Shown here piece after piece: positions 9,083 through 17,663 of a stretch of 64,000 nucleotides of DNA (positions within the stretch are counted from its first letter, which is position 1; each line of letters starts with the position of its first letter). Position numbers and translations under genes: made by a program. The stretch lies in contig JASGHK010000008.1 of NCBI GenBank assembly GCA_049841135.1, forward strand, positions 1 to 64,000, written 5' to 3'. The stretch is from JACRCT01 sp049841135. Lineage in GTDB: Bacteria; Myxococcota; Myxococcia; Myxococcales; UBA5297. The notes under the pieces are model-generated. The model was not told the origin of the DNA. It saw only the letters and a list, made by a program, of their open reading frames with translations, and searched no databases.

Positions 9083-11017
9083 TCAGTAGCAGACGCCGAC
9101 CGACCCGCCGAGCGGATAGCAGATCGAGAACGGCGAGCATTCGGGGCAAGGCTGGTAGGGGTCCGTGCAGACGGAGGTGTCGCAGAAGCCGCTGCAGACT
9201 CCGCCGGAGCCCGGGTCGATGCAGTAGAGCCGGTCGCCGCACGGATTCCGGGGATCGGAGGTGGTGTCCCAGGTGCACGCCTGGCCCTTGCCCGCCGCGC
9301 CGGGAGCCTGCGGGTAGCAGAAGCCGGTTCCATCGAGGTTGAAGTTGGGCAGGCAGCCGGCCTTGTCGCCCAGCGCATCGGGCGGGCAGGCTCCGGCACC
9401 GAGCAGGTCGCAAGACGGGTGGCAGGCGCCCAGGCGGGCCTCGTTCATCGTCCCCTGCGAGGCCGAGCTCATGTCGGCGCAGACCTCGGTGGTCGACGCG
9501 CAGGCGCGCACGGGGATGGGCGAGGGCGCGGCGTTGCAGGCCGACCGGCAGACTCCCAGCAGGCCGCCGCCCGAGCTCGACGGATCCGGAGCGGCGGCCT
9601 CGCACCACTGGCCTTGAGGGCACAGCTCGGACATGCGCGTGCGGTCGGCGGCGACGCTGCACTGCCCCAGGGACGGCGCGCTGCCGGTCTGGACGCAGAC
9701 GCCGATGTCGATGAAGTTTCCGGCCGAGTCCTGCGACGCATAGGGCAGGCAGATGCCGTCGCTGGGAGACGCGGAAGGGCAAGGCCGGAAGTAGTTCTGG
9801 CGGTCACCAGGCCGCGTCTCGGGCTGGGCGCAGATGGCGTACCAGCAGTGCTTCTTGGCGGCCGTCTGGCAGCTGGTCATGGGATTGGCGCAGTCCTTGG
9901 TGAGCGAGCACGCCTGCAGGCAGATGGCATAGCCGCTGCCGAAGTCGACGCAGTCGAGGCCCGCGCTGCAGCCGAGCCCCACCTGGCAGTCCTCGAACTC
10001 GCCGGGCGCCCCGCAGATCGCCGGGCCCGGGGCATTCCAGTCGTACGCGCACGACTGGCCGAACGCCGCGCAGGTGTCCTCCACCCAGTTGCCGAAGGCG
10101 TCGTCGTGGCCCGGCAGGCAGGTGCAGACGTTGCCCTGCCCGAGGGTCCACGGGTCGTAGCAGCCCTGGCCAGGCTGGCAGGAGGCTCCGTCACAGGCGG
10201 CCGCCTGGCAGCGGCCGGTCATCACGTCGCAGATCTCGCTGGGCTGGCAGCCGACGGGCGGGTTGCAGATCTCCGCGCAGAACGGCGCGCCCCAGTTCGT
10301 CTCGCAGTACTGGTAGGCGGAGCACGGCGGCTCGCAGGTCTCGGAGACGCAGCTTCCCCACTGGCAGGTGCTGCCGGCCGGGCACTGCCCACAGCTTCCG
10401 CCGCAGCCGTCGTCACCGCACTGGCTCCAGTCGCACAGCGGATGGCAGACGCACTGGCCGGCCTGGCAGTTCTCGTTGCCGGCGCAGACGCCGCACGACG
10501 TGCCGCATCCGTCGTCGCCACAATCCTTTCCCTGGCAGCTGCAGACCTGGCAGCGGCCCTCCGTCGTGCAGTAGCCGGGGGCGACGCACGTGCCGCACAG
10601 CTTGCCGCAGGCGTCATAGCCGCACTGCCGCCCCTCGCAGCCGCAGACTTCGCAGACGCCGTTCACGCAGGTCTGACCGCTCGCACAGCACTGGGCACCA
10701 CACTTCCGCGTCGGCGGGCAGCCAGTGCATTCGCCCTCCAAGGTGCAGTACTGGTCCGGGCGGCAGGTGCCGCAAAGGCCTCCGCAGCCGTCGTCGCCGC
10801 ACTGGCGCAGGGCACAACCGGGCTGGCAGGGCTCGCAGACGCCGTCGCGCGAGCAGAAGTATCCGGCGGCGCAAGGCGGGTCGCAGTCGAAGGAGTGGCC
10901 GGCGTCGCCCTCCTTCGTGCTCCCGCCGTCCACGGCGAGCCGCGCCTCCCAGGTCGGCGAGAAGCACGCCGAGCCCCAAGTCAGGCCCAGCAGCGCGAGG
11001 ACGAGATGACGGGTCAT
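9083..11017 (-). CDS. Large Cys-rich lipoprotein
   Basis: 644 residues. Lipoprotein signal MTRHLVLALLGLTWGSACFS, then an exceptionally Cys-rich ectodomain. Residues about 45-260 repeat a unit of the form CGDDGCGGxCGxC plus CxxGxC, EGF/tenascin-like in spacing and common in myxobacterial surface proteins. The C-terminal half has irregular Cys spacing and includes a probable disulfide-rich domain. It should be outer-membrane anchored and exported. GAGGAG lies before the ATG. Ligand unknown. Confidence 0.85.
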   Translation of the reverse strand: MTRHLVLALLGLTWGSACFSPTWEARLAVDGGSTKEGDAGHSFDCDPPCAAGYFCSRDGVCEPCQPGCALRQCGDDGCGGLCGTCRPDQYCTLEGECTGCPPTRKCGAQCCASGQTCVNGVCEVCGCEGRQCGYDACGKLCGTCVAPGYCTTEGRCQVCSCQGKDCGDDGCGTSCGVCAGNENCQAGQCVCHPLCDWSQCGDDGCGGSCGQCPAGSTCQWGSCVSETCEPPCSAYQYCETNWGAPFCAEICNPPVGCQPSEICDVMTGRCQAAACDGASCQPGQGCYDPWTLGQGNVCTCLPGHDDAFGNWVEDTCAAFGQSCAYDWNAPGPAICGAPGEFEDCQVGLGCSAGLDCVDFGSGYAICLQACSLTKDCANPMTSCQTAAKKHCWYAICAQPETRPGDRQNYFRPCPSASPSDGICLPYASQDSAGNFIDIGVCVQTGSAPSLGQCSVAADRTRMSELCPQGQWCEAAAPDPSSSGGGLLGVCRSACNAAPSPIPVRACASTTEVCADMSSASQGTMNEARLGACHPSCDLLGAGACPPDALGDKAGCLPNFNLDGTGFCYPQAPGAAGKGQACTWDTTSDPRNPCGDRLYCIDPGSGGVCSGFCDTSVCTDPYQPCPECSPFSICYPLGGSVGVCY

Positions 11018-11104
11018 ACGGTCTCCTCAAGAGCGGCCGGGCAACGCGCCCCATGGTAACGCGCCTTGACCTGCTCGCGCGCTTTGCGGGACTCTGTCGG
11101 CCTC

Positions 11105-11596
11105 ATGGCGAAAGTCGGCGACCCTCAGTCATCTCGGATTCCTCTCTGGCCTTGGGGCGGACCGCGCTCGATCCGCGAGAAGCTCGTCGATCCGGCGCAA
11201 TTCGACCGGAAGAAGAAGGCCAAGAAGCTGGGCGACCCCAAGCGGCCGCCGCTGGCCTCGGCCGCGCTCCTGGAGTTCATGGGGCCCGGGCACACCTCCG
11301 ACGAGCTGCGCCTGCCTCCACCGCCCTCTCCGTTCGGCCAGGGCACCGAGGAGCTGACCCCGTTCCCCGACCGCGCCTTCACCCGGACCGTCGTCGAGCG
11401 CGGCGCCGATGGCTCGCGCAAGGCTCTGGACGCGGCCCTGGGGCGGGTCACCGTCGCTCCCGACAAGCTCGAGCGGATGAAGGCCGTCATCAACCGCGAG
11501 GCCCAGATGCTCTCGCTGCTCGGCAAGGTGCAGGCCGACACCGACGAGGTCATCGAGCGGATGAAGCAGGAATACAAGGCGAACGGCAGCTACTGA
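11105..11596 (+). CDS. Unknown small protein at the head of the T3SS locus
   Basis: 163 residues from ATG 11105 (MAKVGDPQSSRIPLWPWGGP). No signal peptide. The N-terminal half is basic and Pro-rich; the last 55 residues are predicted helical with regular heptad-like spacing (KAVINREAQMLSLLGKVQAD). It lies 59 bp before a SycD-like chaperone gene, so an exported substrate or structural component of the type III apparatus is plausible, but no family is recognised. Confidence 0.65.
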   Translation: MAKVGDPQSSRIPLWPWGGPRSIREKLVDPAQFDRKKKAKKLGDPKRPPLASAALLEFMGPGHTSDELRLPPPPSPFGQGTEELTPFPDRAFTRTVVERGADGSRKALDAALGRVTVAPDKLERMKAVINREAQMLSLLGKVQADTDEVIERMKQEYKANGSY

Positions 11597-11655
11597 AAAG
11601 CAGGCTGCAGGCCCTAGGCCCCAGGCTGTAGGCCCACTCGACCGACCGGAAGACG

Positions 11656-12121
11656 ATGCCAGCAGCACCTCCAGAAACCGACAAGCTCACCGCCGCGGTC
11701 CAGAAGTGGGCCGAGGGCAAGGCCACGCTCAAGGACGTGCGGGGCTACACCGACGAGGAGCTCTACGCGGTGGCCCGGACGGCCTACGCCTTCTTCCACC
11801 AGGGCAAGGTGGCCGAGGCCCGCACCCTGTTCCAGGGCCTGTTCGCCATCAACCCGCGCGACCCCTACTTCGCCCGGGCCCTGGCCGTGGTCGAGTACGC
11901 CTCGGGCAACTCCGACGGCGCCGTGGCCGCCTACGAGGTGGCCCTCAAGCTCGACCCCGGCGATTCTGGCGGCCTACATCGGGCGGGCGGAGATCTTCCT
12001 CGCCACCGGTCAGAAGCAGAAGGCGGCTGACGACCTGAAGAAGGCCCTGGCCTGCAAAGGCGACGAACGGCAAAAAGCCAAGGCAAAAGCGCTACTTGAC
12101 GCACTGCGCAGCAAGGGATGA
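11656..12121 (+). CDS. SycD/LcrH-like TPR chaperone of a T3SS (frameshifted)
   Basis: 154 residues after removal of one inserted T near 11964 (GATTCTG to GATCTG), which lets DPGD run on into LAAYIGRAEIFLATGQ. Three TPR units are visible: ELYAVARTAYAFFHQGKVAE, the unit with INPRDPYFARALAVVEYASG, and the one after the shift. A short helix precedes them (KATLKDVRGYTDE), the layout of class II chaperones that keep translocators or filament subunits soluble before export. Its immediate downstream neighbour is the candidate needle/filament gene, a likely client. It is closely related in layout to the protein at 13121. Confidence 0.75.
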
Positions 12122-12215
12122 GGGCCTTGCACGCAACTTCTCTGAAGCCCCTGCGATAACTCTTATGAAGCCTCGGGCGGCAGCGAATAAACAAACCCTC
12201 TGAAAGGAAGAGTCC

Positions 12216-12946
12216 ATGTCTCTCATCTCCTCCATCGCCAAGTCCTTCAACTTCAAGATCCCGGAAGCCCTCTCCAACATCACCGGCAAGGGCATCGTCG
12301 ACACCGTCAAGAACCTCGCCAAGGTCGCGGGCGACACCTTCCTCAAGCCCTCCACCGACGGCAAGAGCATCTTCCAGTCCGAGATCAACGTCCTCGGGAT
12401 GCGCCTCCCGAACCCGGTCAACGCCCTGGCTGAGAAGCTCCTCGGCGCCGCGGGCGAGAAGATCAAGGAGTTCGGGTTCAGCCCCGAGGCCATCGCCAAC
12501 CTGTTCACCGGCACCCGCACCGTGAAGGACGTGGGCGAGGCCGTGCTGCCCGCGCTCAACGACCGCATCAAGGAGCTCGGCTGGCAAGGGCGGCGGCACC
12601 GCGACCACCCGCAGCGCCACGGCCCAGGCGACCGCGAAGGCCGAGACCGGCGGCGGCACCGCGAAGACCACCACCGCCAAGGCCCAGGCCGGCGGCTCCA
12701 CCACCGCGACCTCCGCCGCGGGCGCCGACTTCGCCGAGCAGGCCATGAACAAGTTCGGCGGCCAGATCAGCTCGCTCGACAGCGAGTATCCAGAAGTTCA
12801 TGAACGGCTCGGGCGAGCTCGACCCGACCGCCCTGGCCCGCATCCAGGCCAAGATCCAGAAGCGCAACGAGCTGTTCACGATGCTCACCCAGATCATGCA
12901 GCTCGAGCACGAGACCAAGAAGGGCATCCTCCAGAACATCCGCTAG
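12216..12946 (+). CDS. Candidate T3SS needle/filament-like protein (two frameshifts)
   Basis: 242 residues once two inserted T bases (12582, 12787) are discounted. Residues 1-125 form a domain of unknown family. Residues about 125-175 are a low-complexity Thr/Ala/Gly linker. The last 60 residues run from DSEIQKFMNGSGELDPTALA to KKGILQNIR. The end (ALARIQAKIQ with LQNIR) resembles the C-terminal half of needle subunits of the PrgI/MxiH/YscF family, which finish in an ILQ- or IIQN-type tail. Those are only about 80 residues long, so this would be a much larger variant. No signal peptide, as expected of a type III substrate. AAAGGAAG precedes the ATG and an intrinsic terminator follows. The needle role is inferred. 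Confidence 0.55.
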
Positions 12947-12975
12947 TCTCGCGCTGAGCTGACGAGCAGTCTCGG

Positions 12976-13008
12976 GCGCGGTCCTCACAAAGGACCGCGC
13001 CTTCGTTT
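12976..13008 (+). terminator. Intrinsic terminator after the needle-like gene
   Basis: Perfect 10-bp stem GCGCGGTCCT / AGGACCGCGC, loop CACAA, then CTTCGTTTT. It separates the unit ending at 12946 from the chaperone genes downstream. Confidence 0.85.
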
Positions 13009-13026
13009 TGGGTTGAACGCTCGGGG

Positions 13027-13056
13027 TTGGCGCGCTCTTGCGCGCCGTAGTAGAGT
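13027..13056 (+). promoter_or_regulatory. Candidate promoter of the second T3SS chaperone gene
   Basis: TTGGCG (13027-13032), 18-nt spacer, TAGAGT (13051-13056). Both hexamers are four-of-six matches. The position directly after the terminator at 12976-13008 supports a separate transcription unit. Confidence 0.35.
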
Positions 13057-13120
13057 CCTCGGCGTTTTTGGGGGGCGACCTGGATTTGCCCCTCACCTCA
13101 TTTCTCACCCGGAGAGGACG

Positions 13121-13690
13121 ATGGCGGAGTCGACCAAGAGCGACAAGTCGAAGCCCCAGGACTGGAAGCAGGTCCTGTACACCGAGGATCGGGTCAAGAA
13201 GTGGGCGAAGGGCGAGATGACGCTCGCCGAGCTCGACGGCATCAGCGGTCCCGAGATGCTGGAGATGGCGGTCACCGGCTTCGCCATGTACGAGCAAGGC
13301 CGTTTCCGCGAGGCCAAGGTCATCTTCGACGGCCTGGCCGCGCTCGACCCCAACGAGAGCTACTACCGCACCGCCCTGGGCGCCGTGTACCTGGCCCAGG
13401 ACAAGCTGGACGAGGCCGGCGCCGAGTTCGACGCCGCCATCAAGCTCAACAAGAAGGACATCGCCGCGCTGGTGAACCGCGGCGAGGTCCGTCTGCGCAA
13501 GGGCCAGCTGCTGGAGGCCGCCGAGGACTTCAAGTCCGCCGTCGACCTCGACCCCGAGAACAAGGATCCGCTGTCGCTGCGCGCACGCGCCCTCGCCGCC
13601 GCCGCCCTCGAGACCCTCAAGCAGCGCGGCTTGACCGAGGGCATCCTCGACGACGAGCCGAAGGGCAAGAAGCCCGCCAAGAAAAAGTAG
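13121..13690 (+). CDS. SycD/LcrH-like TPR chaperone of a T3SS
   Basis: 189 residues. ATG 13121 has GGAGAGG just upstream. After a basic N-terminus the order is that of SycD: a short helix (GEMTLAELDGISGPEMLEMA), then TPRs at about residues 48-80 (GFAMYEQGRFREAKVIFDGL), 82-114 (LGAVYLAQDKLDEAGAEFDA) and 116-148 (NRGEVRLRKGQLLEAAEDF). A Lys-rich tail (KGKKPAKKK) follows. Family members bind hydrophobic translocators in the cytoplasm before secretion. It shares a layout with 11656-12121 and with the C-terminal part of 13735-14664, so the three look like paralogues. Confidence 0.85.
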   Translation: MAESTKSDKSKPQDWKQVLYTEDRVKKWAKGEMTLAELDGISGPEMLEMAVTGFAMYEQGRFREAKVIFDGLAALDPNESYYRTALGAVYLAQDKLDEAGAEFDAAIKLNKKDIAALVNRGEVRLRKGQLLEAAEDFKSAVDLDPENKDPLSLRARALAAAALETLKQRGLTEGILDDEPKGKKPAKKK

Positions 13691-13734
13691 GACACCTCGC
13701 ACTTCCGCGCACCTTTCGCTGGCGGCTGACGACA

Positions 13735-14664
13735 ATGGTTTCGGAACGCCGCAAGCGCCGCACACCGGGTCCGCATCCCCGCAAGGACCCGGCGGCGGCC
13801 CACCAGCGCGAGAAGCCGATGGCCAGCCACCGGGGCAGCAAGACACCTGCGAGGGTCCAGGTCTTCTTCTTCGAGAAGAAGGTCAAGCCCGCCACCGTCG
13901 CCAAGTCCGGCACCACGGACGAGAACCCGGTCACCGAGCCGTCCGAGCTGCCCACCTCCACCGAGATCCCCATCCCCGAGCAGCCCGCTTCGGGGCTGCC
14001 CCGGCGCCCGTCGGCGGCTGAGCGGGCGATGGCCAGCGCCCCCAGCAACGCGCGCGCCTCTGTCCGCCGCAACATCCGCAACGAGCTGGCCGACCCGAGC
14101 CGCCACCCGACCATCAAGGTCCGCGCGCTCGGCGGGGATCCAACTCCAGGCTCCGATCGCCGGGTCGTGCCGCGAACGCCCACTCCGGCGACCCTCCCCG
14201 CCGGCTGCGCGAGAGAGGCGCTGGAGTACCACCGGCTCAAGCTGCAGCAGATGGCGGCCCGGCACACCGACGCCGCCAGCCAGCAGTTGACCACCATGGC
14301 CTTGTTCGGGCACACCCTCTACGCTCGCGGGCAGCTGCGGCAGGCGCAGGTCGTGTTCGAGAACCTGGTGGCGCGAGAGCCCGACGAGGCGTTCGCCTAC
14401 ACCATGCTCGGCGCCATCTTCCTCGCCCAGGAAGACGACACCCGCGCCCTGGCCCTCTTCGACGCCGCCATCGGCTTGCAGCCCGACGAGATGGCGGCCC
14501 TGGTCGGACGCGCGGAGATCCGCCTTCGCCGCGGCCAGCCTCAGGCTGCCTTGCAGGACCTCGAAGCGGCCATCGACGCCGACCCGAGCGGCCGCGACCC
14601 CTTCAGCGAACGGGCCCGGGCCCTTTCGGTGCTGGCGCGGACCGTCTCGCGCACCCTGCGCTGA
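13735..14664 (+). CDS. TPR protein with SycD-like C-terminal domain and long N-terminal extension
   Basis: 309 residues from ATG 13735; ATG 13819 is an alternative with a weak GAGAAG upstream. The first 170 residues are basic, Pro/Thr-rich and probably disordered, with an odd hydrophobic patch VQVFFFEKKV. The C-terminal 140 residues hold TPRs like those of the chaperone upstream (GHTLYARGQLRQAQVVFENL, LGAIFLAQEDDTRALALFDA, GRAEIRLRRGQPQAALQDLE). It lies 44 bp after the preceding chaperone, likely one transcript. The long N-terminus is not usual for SycD, so it may be a regulator or scaffold rather than a plain chaperone. Confidence 0.75.
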   Translation: MVSERRKRRTPGPHPRKDPAAAHQREKPMASHRGSKTPARVQVFFFEKKVKPATVAKSGTTDENPVTEPSELPTSTEIPIPEQPASGLPRRPSAAERAMASAPSNARASVRRNIRNELADPSRHPTIKVRALGGDPTPGSDRRVVPRTPTPATLPAGCAREALEYHRLKLQQMAARHTDAASQQLTTMALFGHTLYARGQLRQAQVVFENLVAREPDEAFAYTMLGAIFLAQEDDTRALALFDAAIGLQPDEMAALVGRAEIRLRRGQPQAALQDLEAAIDADPSGRDPFSERARALSVLARTVSRTLR

Positions 14665-14713
14665 GAACGCAGGCTGCAGGCTTTGGCGCTCGGGCTTTGC
14701 AGCTGACGGTGGC

Positions 14714-14742
14714 TTGACCCGAAGCCCGCAGTCCGAAGCCCG
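14714..14742. repeat. Intergenic repeat of the TTGACCCGAAGCCCG family
   Basis: TTGACCCGAAGCCCGCAGTC followed by GAAGCCCG units; it matches the element at 6523-6559 almost base for base. It lies between the TPR gene and the sctV promoter. Confidence 0.5.
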
Positions 14743-14765
14743 TGGCACGGCCACCGTGGGCGCAG

Positions 14766-14793
14766 TTGTCGCCCTGGCTACATCCGCTAGAAT
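14766..14793 (+). promoter_or_regulatory. Candidate sigma70 promoter of sctV
   Basis: TTGTCG (14766-14771), 16-nt spacer, TAGAAT (14788-14793): four of six and five of six matches to consensus. The start point would be near 14800, giving a leader of about 24 nt before the TTG start. Confidence 0.55.
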
Positions 14794-14823
14794 GCGCCAG
14801 TTTTGCGGTTGGCCGGAGGCCTC

Positions 14824-16893
14824 TTGGAAAAGATTTCCAAGTACAGCGACATCGTCCTGGCGGCGATCATCGTCGGCATCGTGGGGATGCTCATCGTCCC
14901 CCTGCCCACGTTCCTGCTGGACATCCTGATCACCACCAACATCTCCATCGCGGTGGTGCTGCTGCTGGTGGCCATCTACATCCCCAACGCCCTCAAGATC
15001 TCCATCTACCCCACCCTTCTGCTCATCACGACCCTCTACCGCCTGGCGCTCTCGGTCAGCTCCACCCGACTCATCCTGTTGCAGGCCGATGCCGGCGAGG
15101 TCATTGCGGCGTTCGGTCAGTTCGTGGTCCGCGGCAACTACATCGTCGGCGCCGTCCTCTTCATCATCCTGACCCTGGTCCAGTTCATCGTCATCGCCAA
15201 GGGCTCCGAGCGCGTCGCGGAAGTGGCCGCCCGCTTCACCCTGGACGCCATGCCCGGCAAGCAGATGTCCATCGACGCGGACATGCGCTCGGGCGCCATC
15301 GACATGGAGGAGGGCAAGCGCAAGCGCCGCGACCTGGAGCGCGAGTCCTCCCTCTACGGCGCGATGGACGGCGCCATGAAGTTCGTCAAGGGCGACGTCA
15401 TCGCCTCGATGATCATCACCGTCATCAACATCGTCGGCGGCCTGCTCATCGGCGTCACCCAGCGCGGCATGGAAGTGGCCGACGCCGCGCGCATCTACAC
15501 CATCCTCACCATCGGCGACGGCCTGGTGAACATCATCCCCGCGCTGCTCATCTCCACCTCCGCCGGCATCATCGTCACGCGCGTCGAGGGCGAGGAGGAG
15601 GGCGCCAACCTGGGCAAGGACGTGCTGGGCCAGATGACGCAGGAGCCGCGCGCCATCGCCATCGCCGCGGTGATGCTCATCCTGCTGGGCCTCGTCCCCG
15701 GCCTGCCCACCGTTCCGTTCCTCATCCTGGGCTCCGTCGCCGGCGGCAGCGGCTACCTGCTGCTCAAGCGGCAGCGAGAGGGCGACCTGCCGCCTCCGGA
15801 GGAGGAGGCGCCCGCGGGCGAGGAGGGCACGCCGCAGCCGGTGGAGCCTGGCCCGAAGGAACCCATCAACCCGGACAGCGAGCTGTTCGTCCCGGTGGTC
15901 ACGCCGATCGTCCTCGAGGTCAGCGACGCGCTCGTCCCGGCGGTCGACTCGCGGCAGGACGGCGGCCGGTTCCTGTTCGAGCTCATCCCCTTCATGCGCG
16001 ACGGCCTGTTCGTCGAGCTGGGCGTGCGCTACCCCGGCGTGCGCGCGCGCGCCAACCCGAGCCTGCCGCCCGGCGGCTACCAGATCCAGATCAACGAGAT
16101 CCCGGTGGTCAACGGCCAGGTGACCATGGGGCACGTGCTGGTCAACGACACCGTCGACCGGCTGCGCCTGATGAACGTGCAGGGCATCGAGGCGCTCAAC
16201 CCGGCGACCCGCCAGCCCTGCGCCTGGGTCGAGGACCGCCACAAGCCGATGCTCGAGAGCGCCGGCCTGACGACCTGGGACCCGGCGAGCTACCTGGTGC
16301 TGCACATGGCCGGCGTGCTGCGCCGCCACGCCCGCGAGTTCCTGGGCGTGCAGGAGGTCCAGAGCGGTCTCGAGCAGCTAGAGAAGGCCTTCCCGGCGCT
16401 GGTCAAGGAGTGCATCCCCAAGGTCGTCACCATCCTCAAGCTGACCGACATCATGCAGCGCCTGGTCGAAGAGGAGATCAGCGTCCGCGACCTGCGCGGC
16501 ATCCTGCAGGCGCTGGCGGAGTGGGGCCAGGTCGAGGCCGACAGCGTCATGCTCACCGAGCACGTGCGCGCCTCGATGAAGCGCTACATCAGCCACAAGT
16601 ACACGCGCGGCTCCAACACCCTGGTCGTCTACCTGCTCGACCCGCAGATCGAAGAGGCCATCCGCTCGGCCATCAAGCACACCAGCGCCGGCAGCCACCT
16701 GGCGCTCGAGCCCGACCTGGCCCAGGAGATCATCAGCGCCGTGCGCCACGAGTGCGGGCACCTGCCGCCCACCGCCCAACGCCCGCTCATCCTCACGGCG
16801 ATGGACATCCGCCGCTACGTACGCAAGCTGCTCGAGTACGAGTTCATGCCGCCGTTCAGCGTGGTCAGCTACCAGGACTCTCGCCCGAGTTGA
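14824..16893 (+). CDS. sctV: Type III secretion export gate protein SctV (FlhA/LcrD family)
   Basis: 689 residues, the family's normal length. It forms the nonameric inner-membrane ring that receives substrates in type III export. Residues 1-320 hold about eight membrane helices. The FHIPEP-region motifs are visible: ARFTLDAMPGKQMSIDADMR and YTILTIGDGLVNIIPALLIS. After an acidic Pro-rich linker comes the cytoplasmic domain (about 350-689), ending DIRRYVRKLLEYEF then PPFSVVSY. This end is closer to the non-flagellar SctV type than to FlhA, and no flagellar gene is nearby. Start TTG 14824 is preferred because GGAGG lies at 14815-14819; an upstream TTG at 14803 lacks a site. Confidence 0.92.
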   Translation: MEKISKYSDIVLAAIIVGIVGMLIVPLPTFLLDILITTNISIAVVLLLVAIYIPNALKISIYPTLLLITTLYRLALSVSSTRLILLQADAGEVIAAFGQFVVRGNYIVGAVLFIILTLVQFIVIAKGSERVAEVAARFTLDAMPGKQMSIDADMRSGAIDMEEGKRKRRDLERESSLYGAMDGAMKFVKGDVIASMIITVINIVGGLLIGVTQRGMEVADAARIYTILTIGDGLVNIIPALLISTSAGIIVTRVEGEEEGANLGKDVLGQMTQEPRAIAIAAVMLILLGLVPGLPTVPFLILGSVAGGSGYLLLKRQREGDLPPPEEEAPAGEEGTPQPVEPGPKEPINPDSELFVPVVTPIVLEVSDALVPAVDSRQDGGRFLFELIPFMRDGLFVELGVRYPGVRARANPSLPPGGYQIQINEIPVVNGQVTMGHVLVNDTVDRLRLMNVQGIEALNPATRQPCAWVEDRHKPMLESAGLTTWDPASYLVLHMAGVLRRHAREFLGVQEVQSGLEQLEKAFPALVKECIPKVVTILKLTDIMQRLVEEEISVRDLRGILQALAEWGQVEADSVMLTEHVRASMKRYISHKYTRGSNTLVVYLLDPQIEEAIRSAIKHTSAGSHLALEPDLAQEIISAVRHECGHLPPTAQRPLILTAMDIRRYVRKLLEYEFMPPFSVVSYQDSRPS

Positions 16894-16949
16894 ACATCCA
16901 GCCGGTGGCGCGCATCTCGCTCGGGTAGCCCGCCACGGGGAGGCCGCTG

Positions 16950-17663
16950 ATGCAGGTGGTGGTCCTCGCGGGCGGGCTCGGTACCCGTCTCGGTGAGCGT
17001 GGGCGCGGCCTGCCCAAGTCGCTCGTGCCAATCGCCGGTCGCCCCTTCCTCGACCACCAGCTCGAGCTGTTGTCCCGAGGCGGCGCGACGCGTGCGCTGC
17101 TGTGCGTCGGCCACCTGGGCGGGATGATCCGCGACCACCTGTCGAGGTCGCACCCTCCGATCCCCGTGGAGCTCGTCGACGATGGGCCGAACCCGGCAGG
17201 CACCGGTGGCGCGGTGCGCAGCGCGGTCGAGCGGGGACTCTGCGACGAGCGCTTCCTGGTGACCTACGGCGACTCGTACCTCCGAGCGGACCTGCGCGCG
17301 CTGCTCTGCGCCCACGCGCAAAGCGGGGCGCCCGCGACCATGGCGGTGCTCGAGAACCACGACCGCTGGGACTCCTCGAACTGCGTCGTCGAGGATGGGC
17401 GCGTGGTCCGCTACCGGAAGGGGCTCGACGCCGCGGCGAGGCCCGCGGGCATGCGATGGATCGACTACGGCCTGAGCGCCTACGAACGCTCCTGGGTCGC
17501 GGCCTGGCCCGATGCTCTGCCGCTCGACCTCTCGTTGCCGCTCTCGCGCCTCGCGGATGAAGGCGCGCTCGCGGCCTTCGAGGTGACCGAGCGCTTCTTC
17601 GAAATCGGCTCGCCGCAGGGGCTCGCGGACCTCGAGCAGGCGCTGGCAGAGGGCGTGGCGTGA
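16950..17663 (+). CDS. hddC: Heptose-1-phosphate guanylyltransferase-like nucleotidyltransferase
   Basis: 237 residues. It opens MQVVVLAGGLGTRLGERGRG with LPKSLVPIAGRPFLDHQL, the nucleotide-binding loop and Lys of the sugar-phosphate nucleotidyltransferase family; GTGGAVRSAVE and LVTYGDSYL are further family motifs. Similar enzymes (HddC, RmlA-like) activate sugar-1-phosphates. The next three genes encode a GHMP kinase, a GmhB-type phosphatase and a GmhA-like isomerase, so GDP-D-glycero-alpha-D-manno-heptose is the probable product. The stop overlaps the next start by four bases. Confidence 0.8.
   Translation: MQVVVLAGGLGTRLGERGRGLPKSLVPIAGRPFLDHQLELLSRGGATRALLCVGHLGGMIRDHLSRSHPPIPVELVDDGPNPAGTGGAVRSAVERGLCDERFLVTYGDSYLRADLRALLCAHAQSGAPATMAVLENHDRWDSSNCVVEDGRVVRYRKGLDAAARPAGMRWIDYGLSAYERSWVAAWPDALPLDLSLPLSRLADEGALAAFEVTERFFEIGSPQGLADLEQALAEGVA

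Noticed and set aside
13363..16329. Very long open reading frames on the strand opposite sctV and other genes
   Set aside because: They are shadow frames of GC-rich coding DNA: composition is Arg/Gly/Ala/Asp/His-rich, no family motif appears, and strong genes with known motifs occupy the other strand.
14824..16893. Flagellar FlhA
   Set aside because: No flagellar genes nearby, SycD-type chaperone genes are adjacent, and the C-terminus (DIRRYVRKLLE) fits the secretion-type SctV better.
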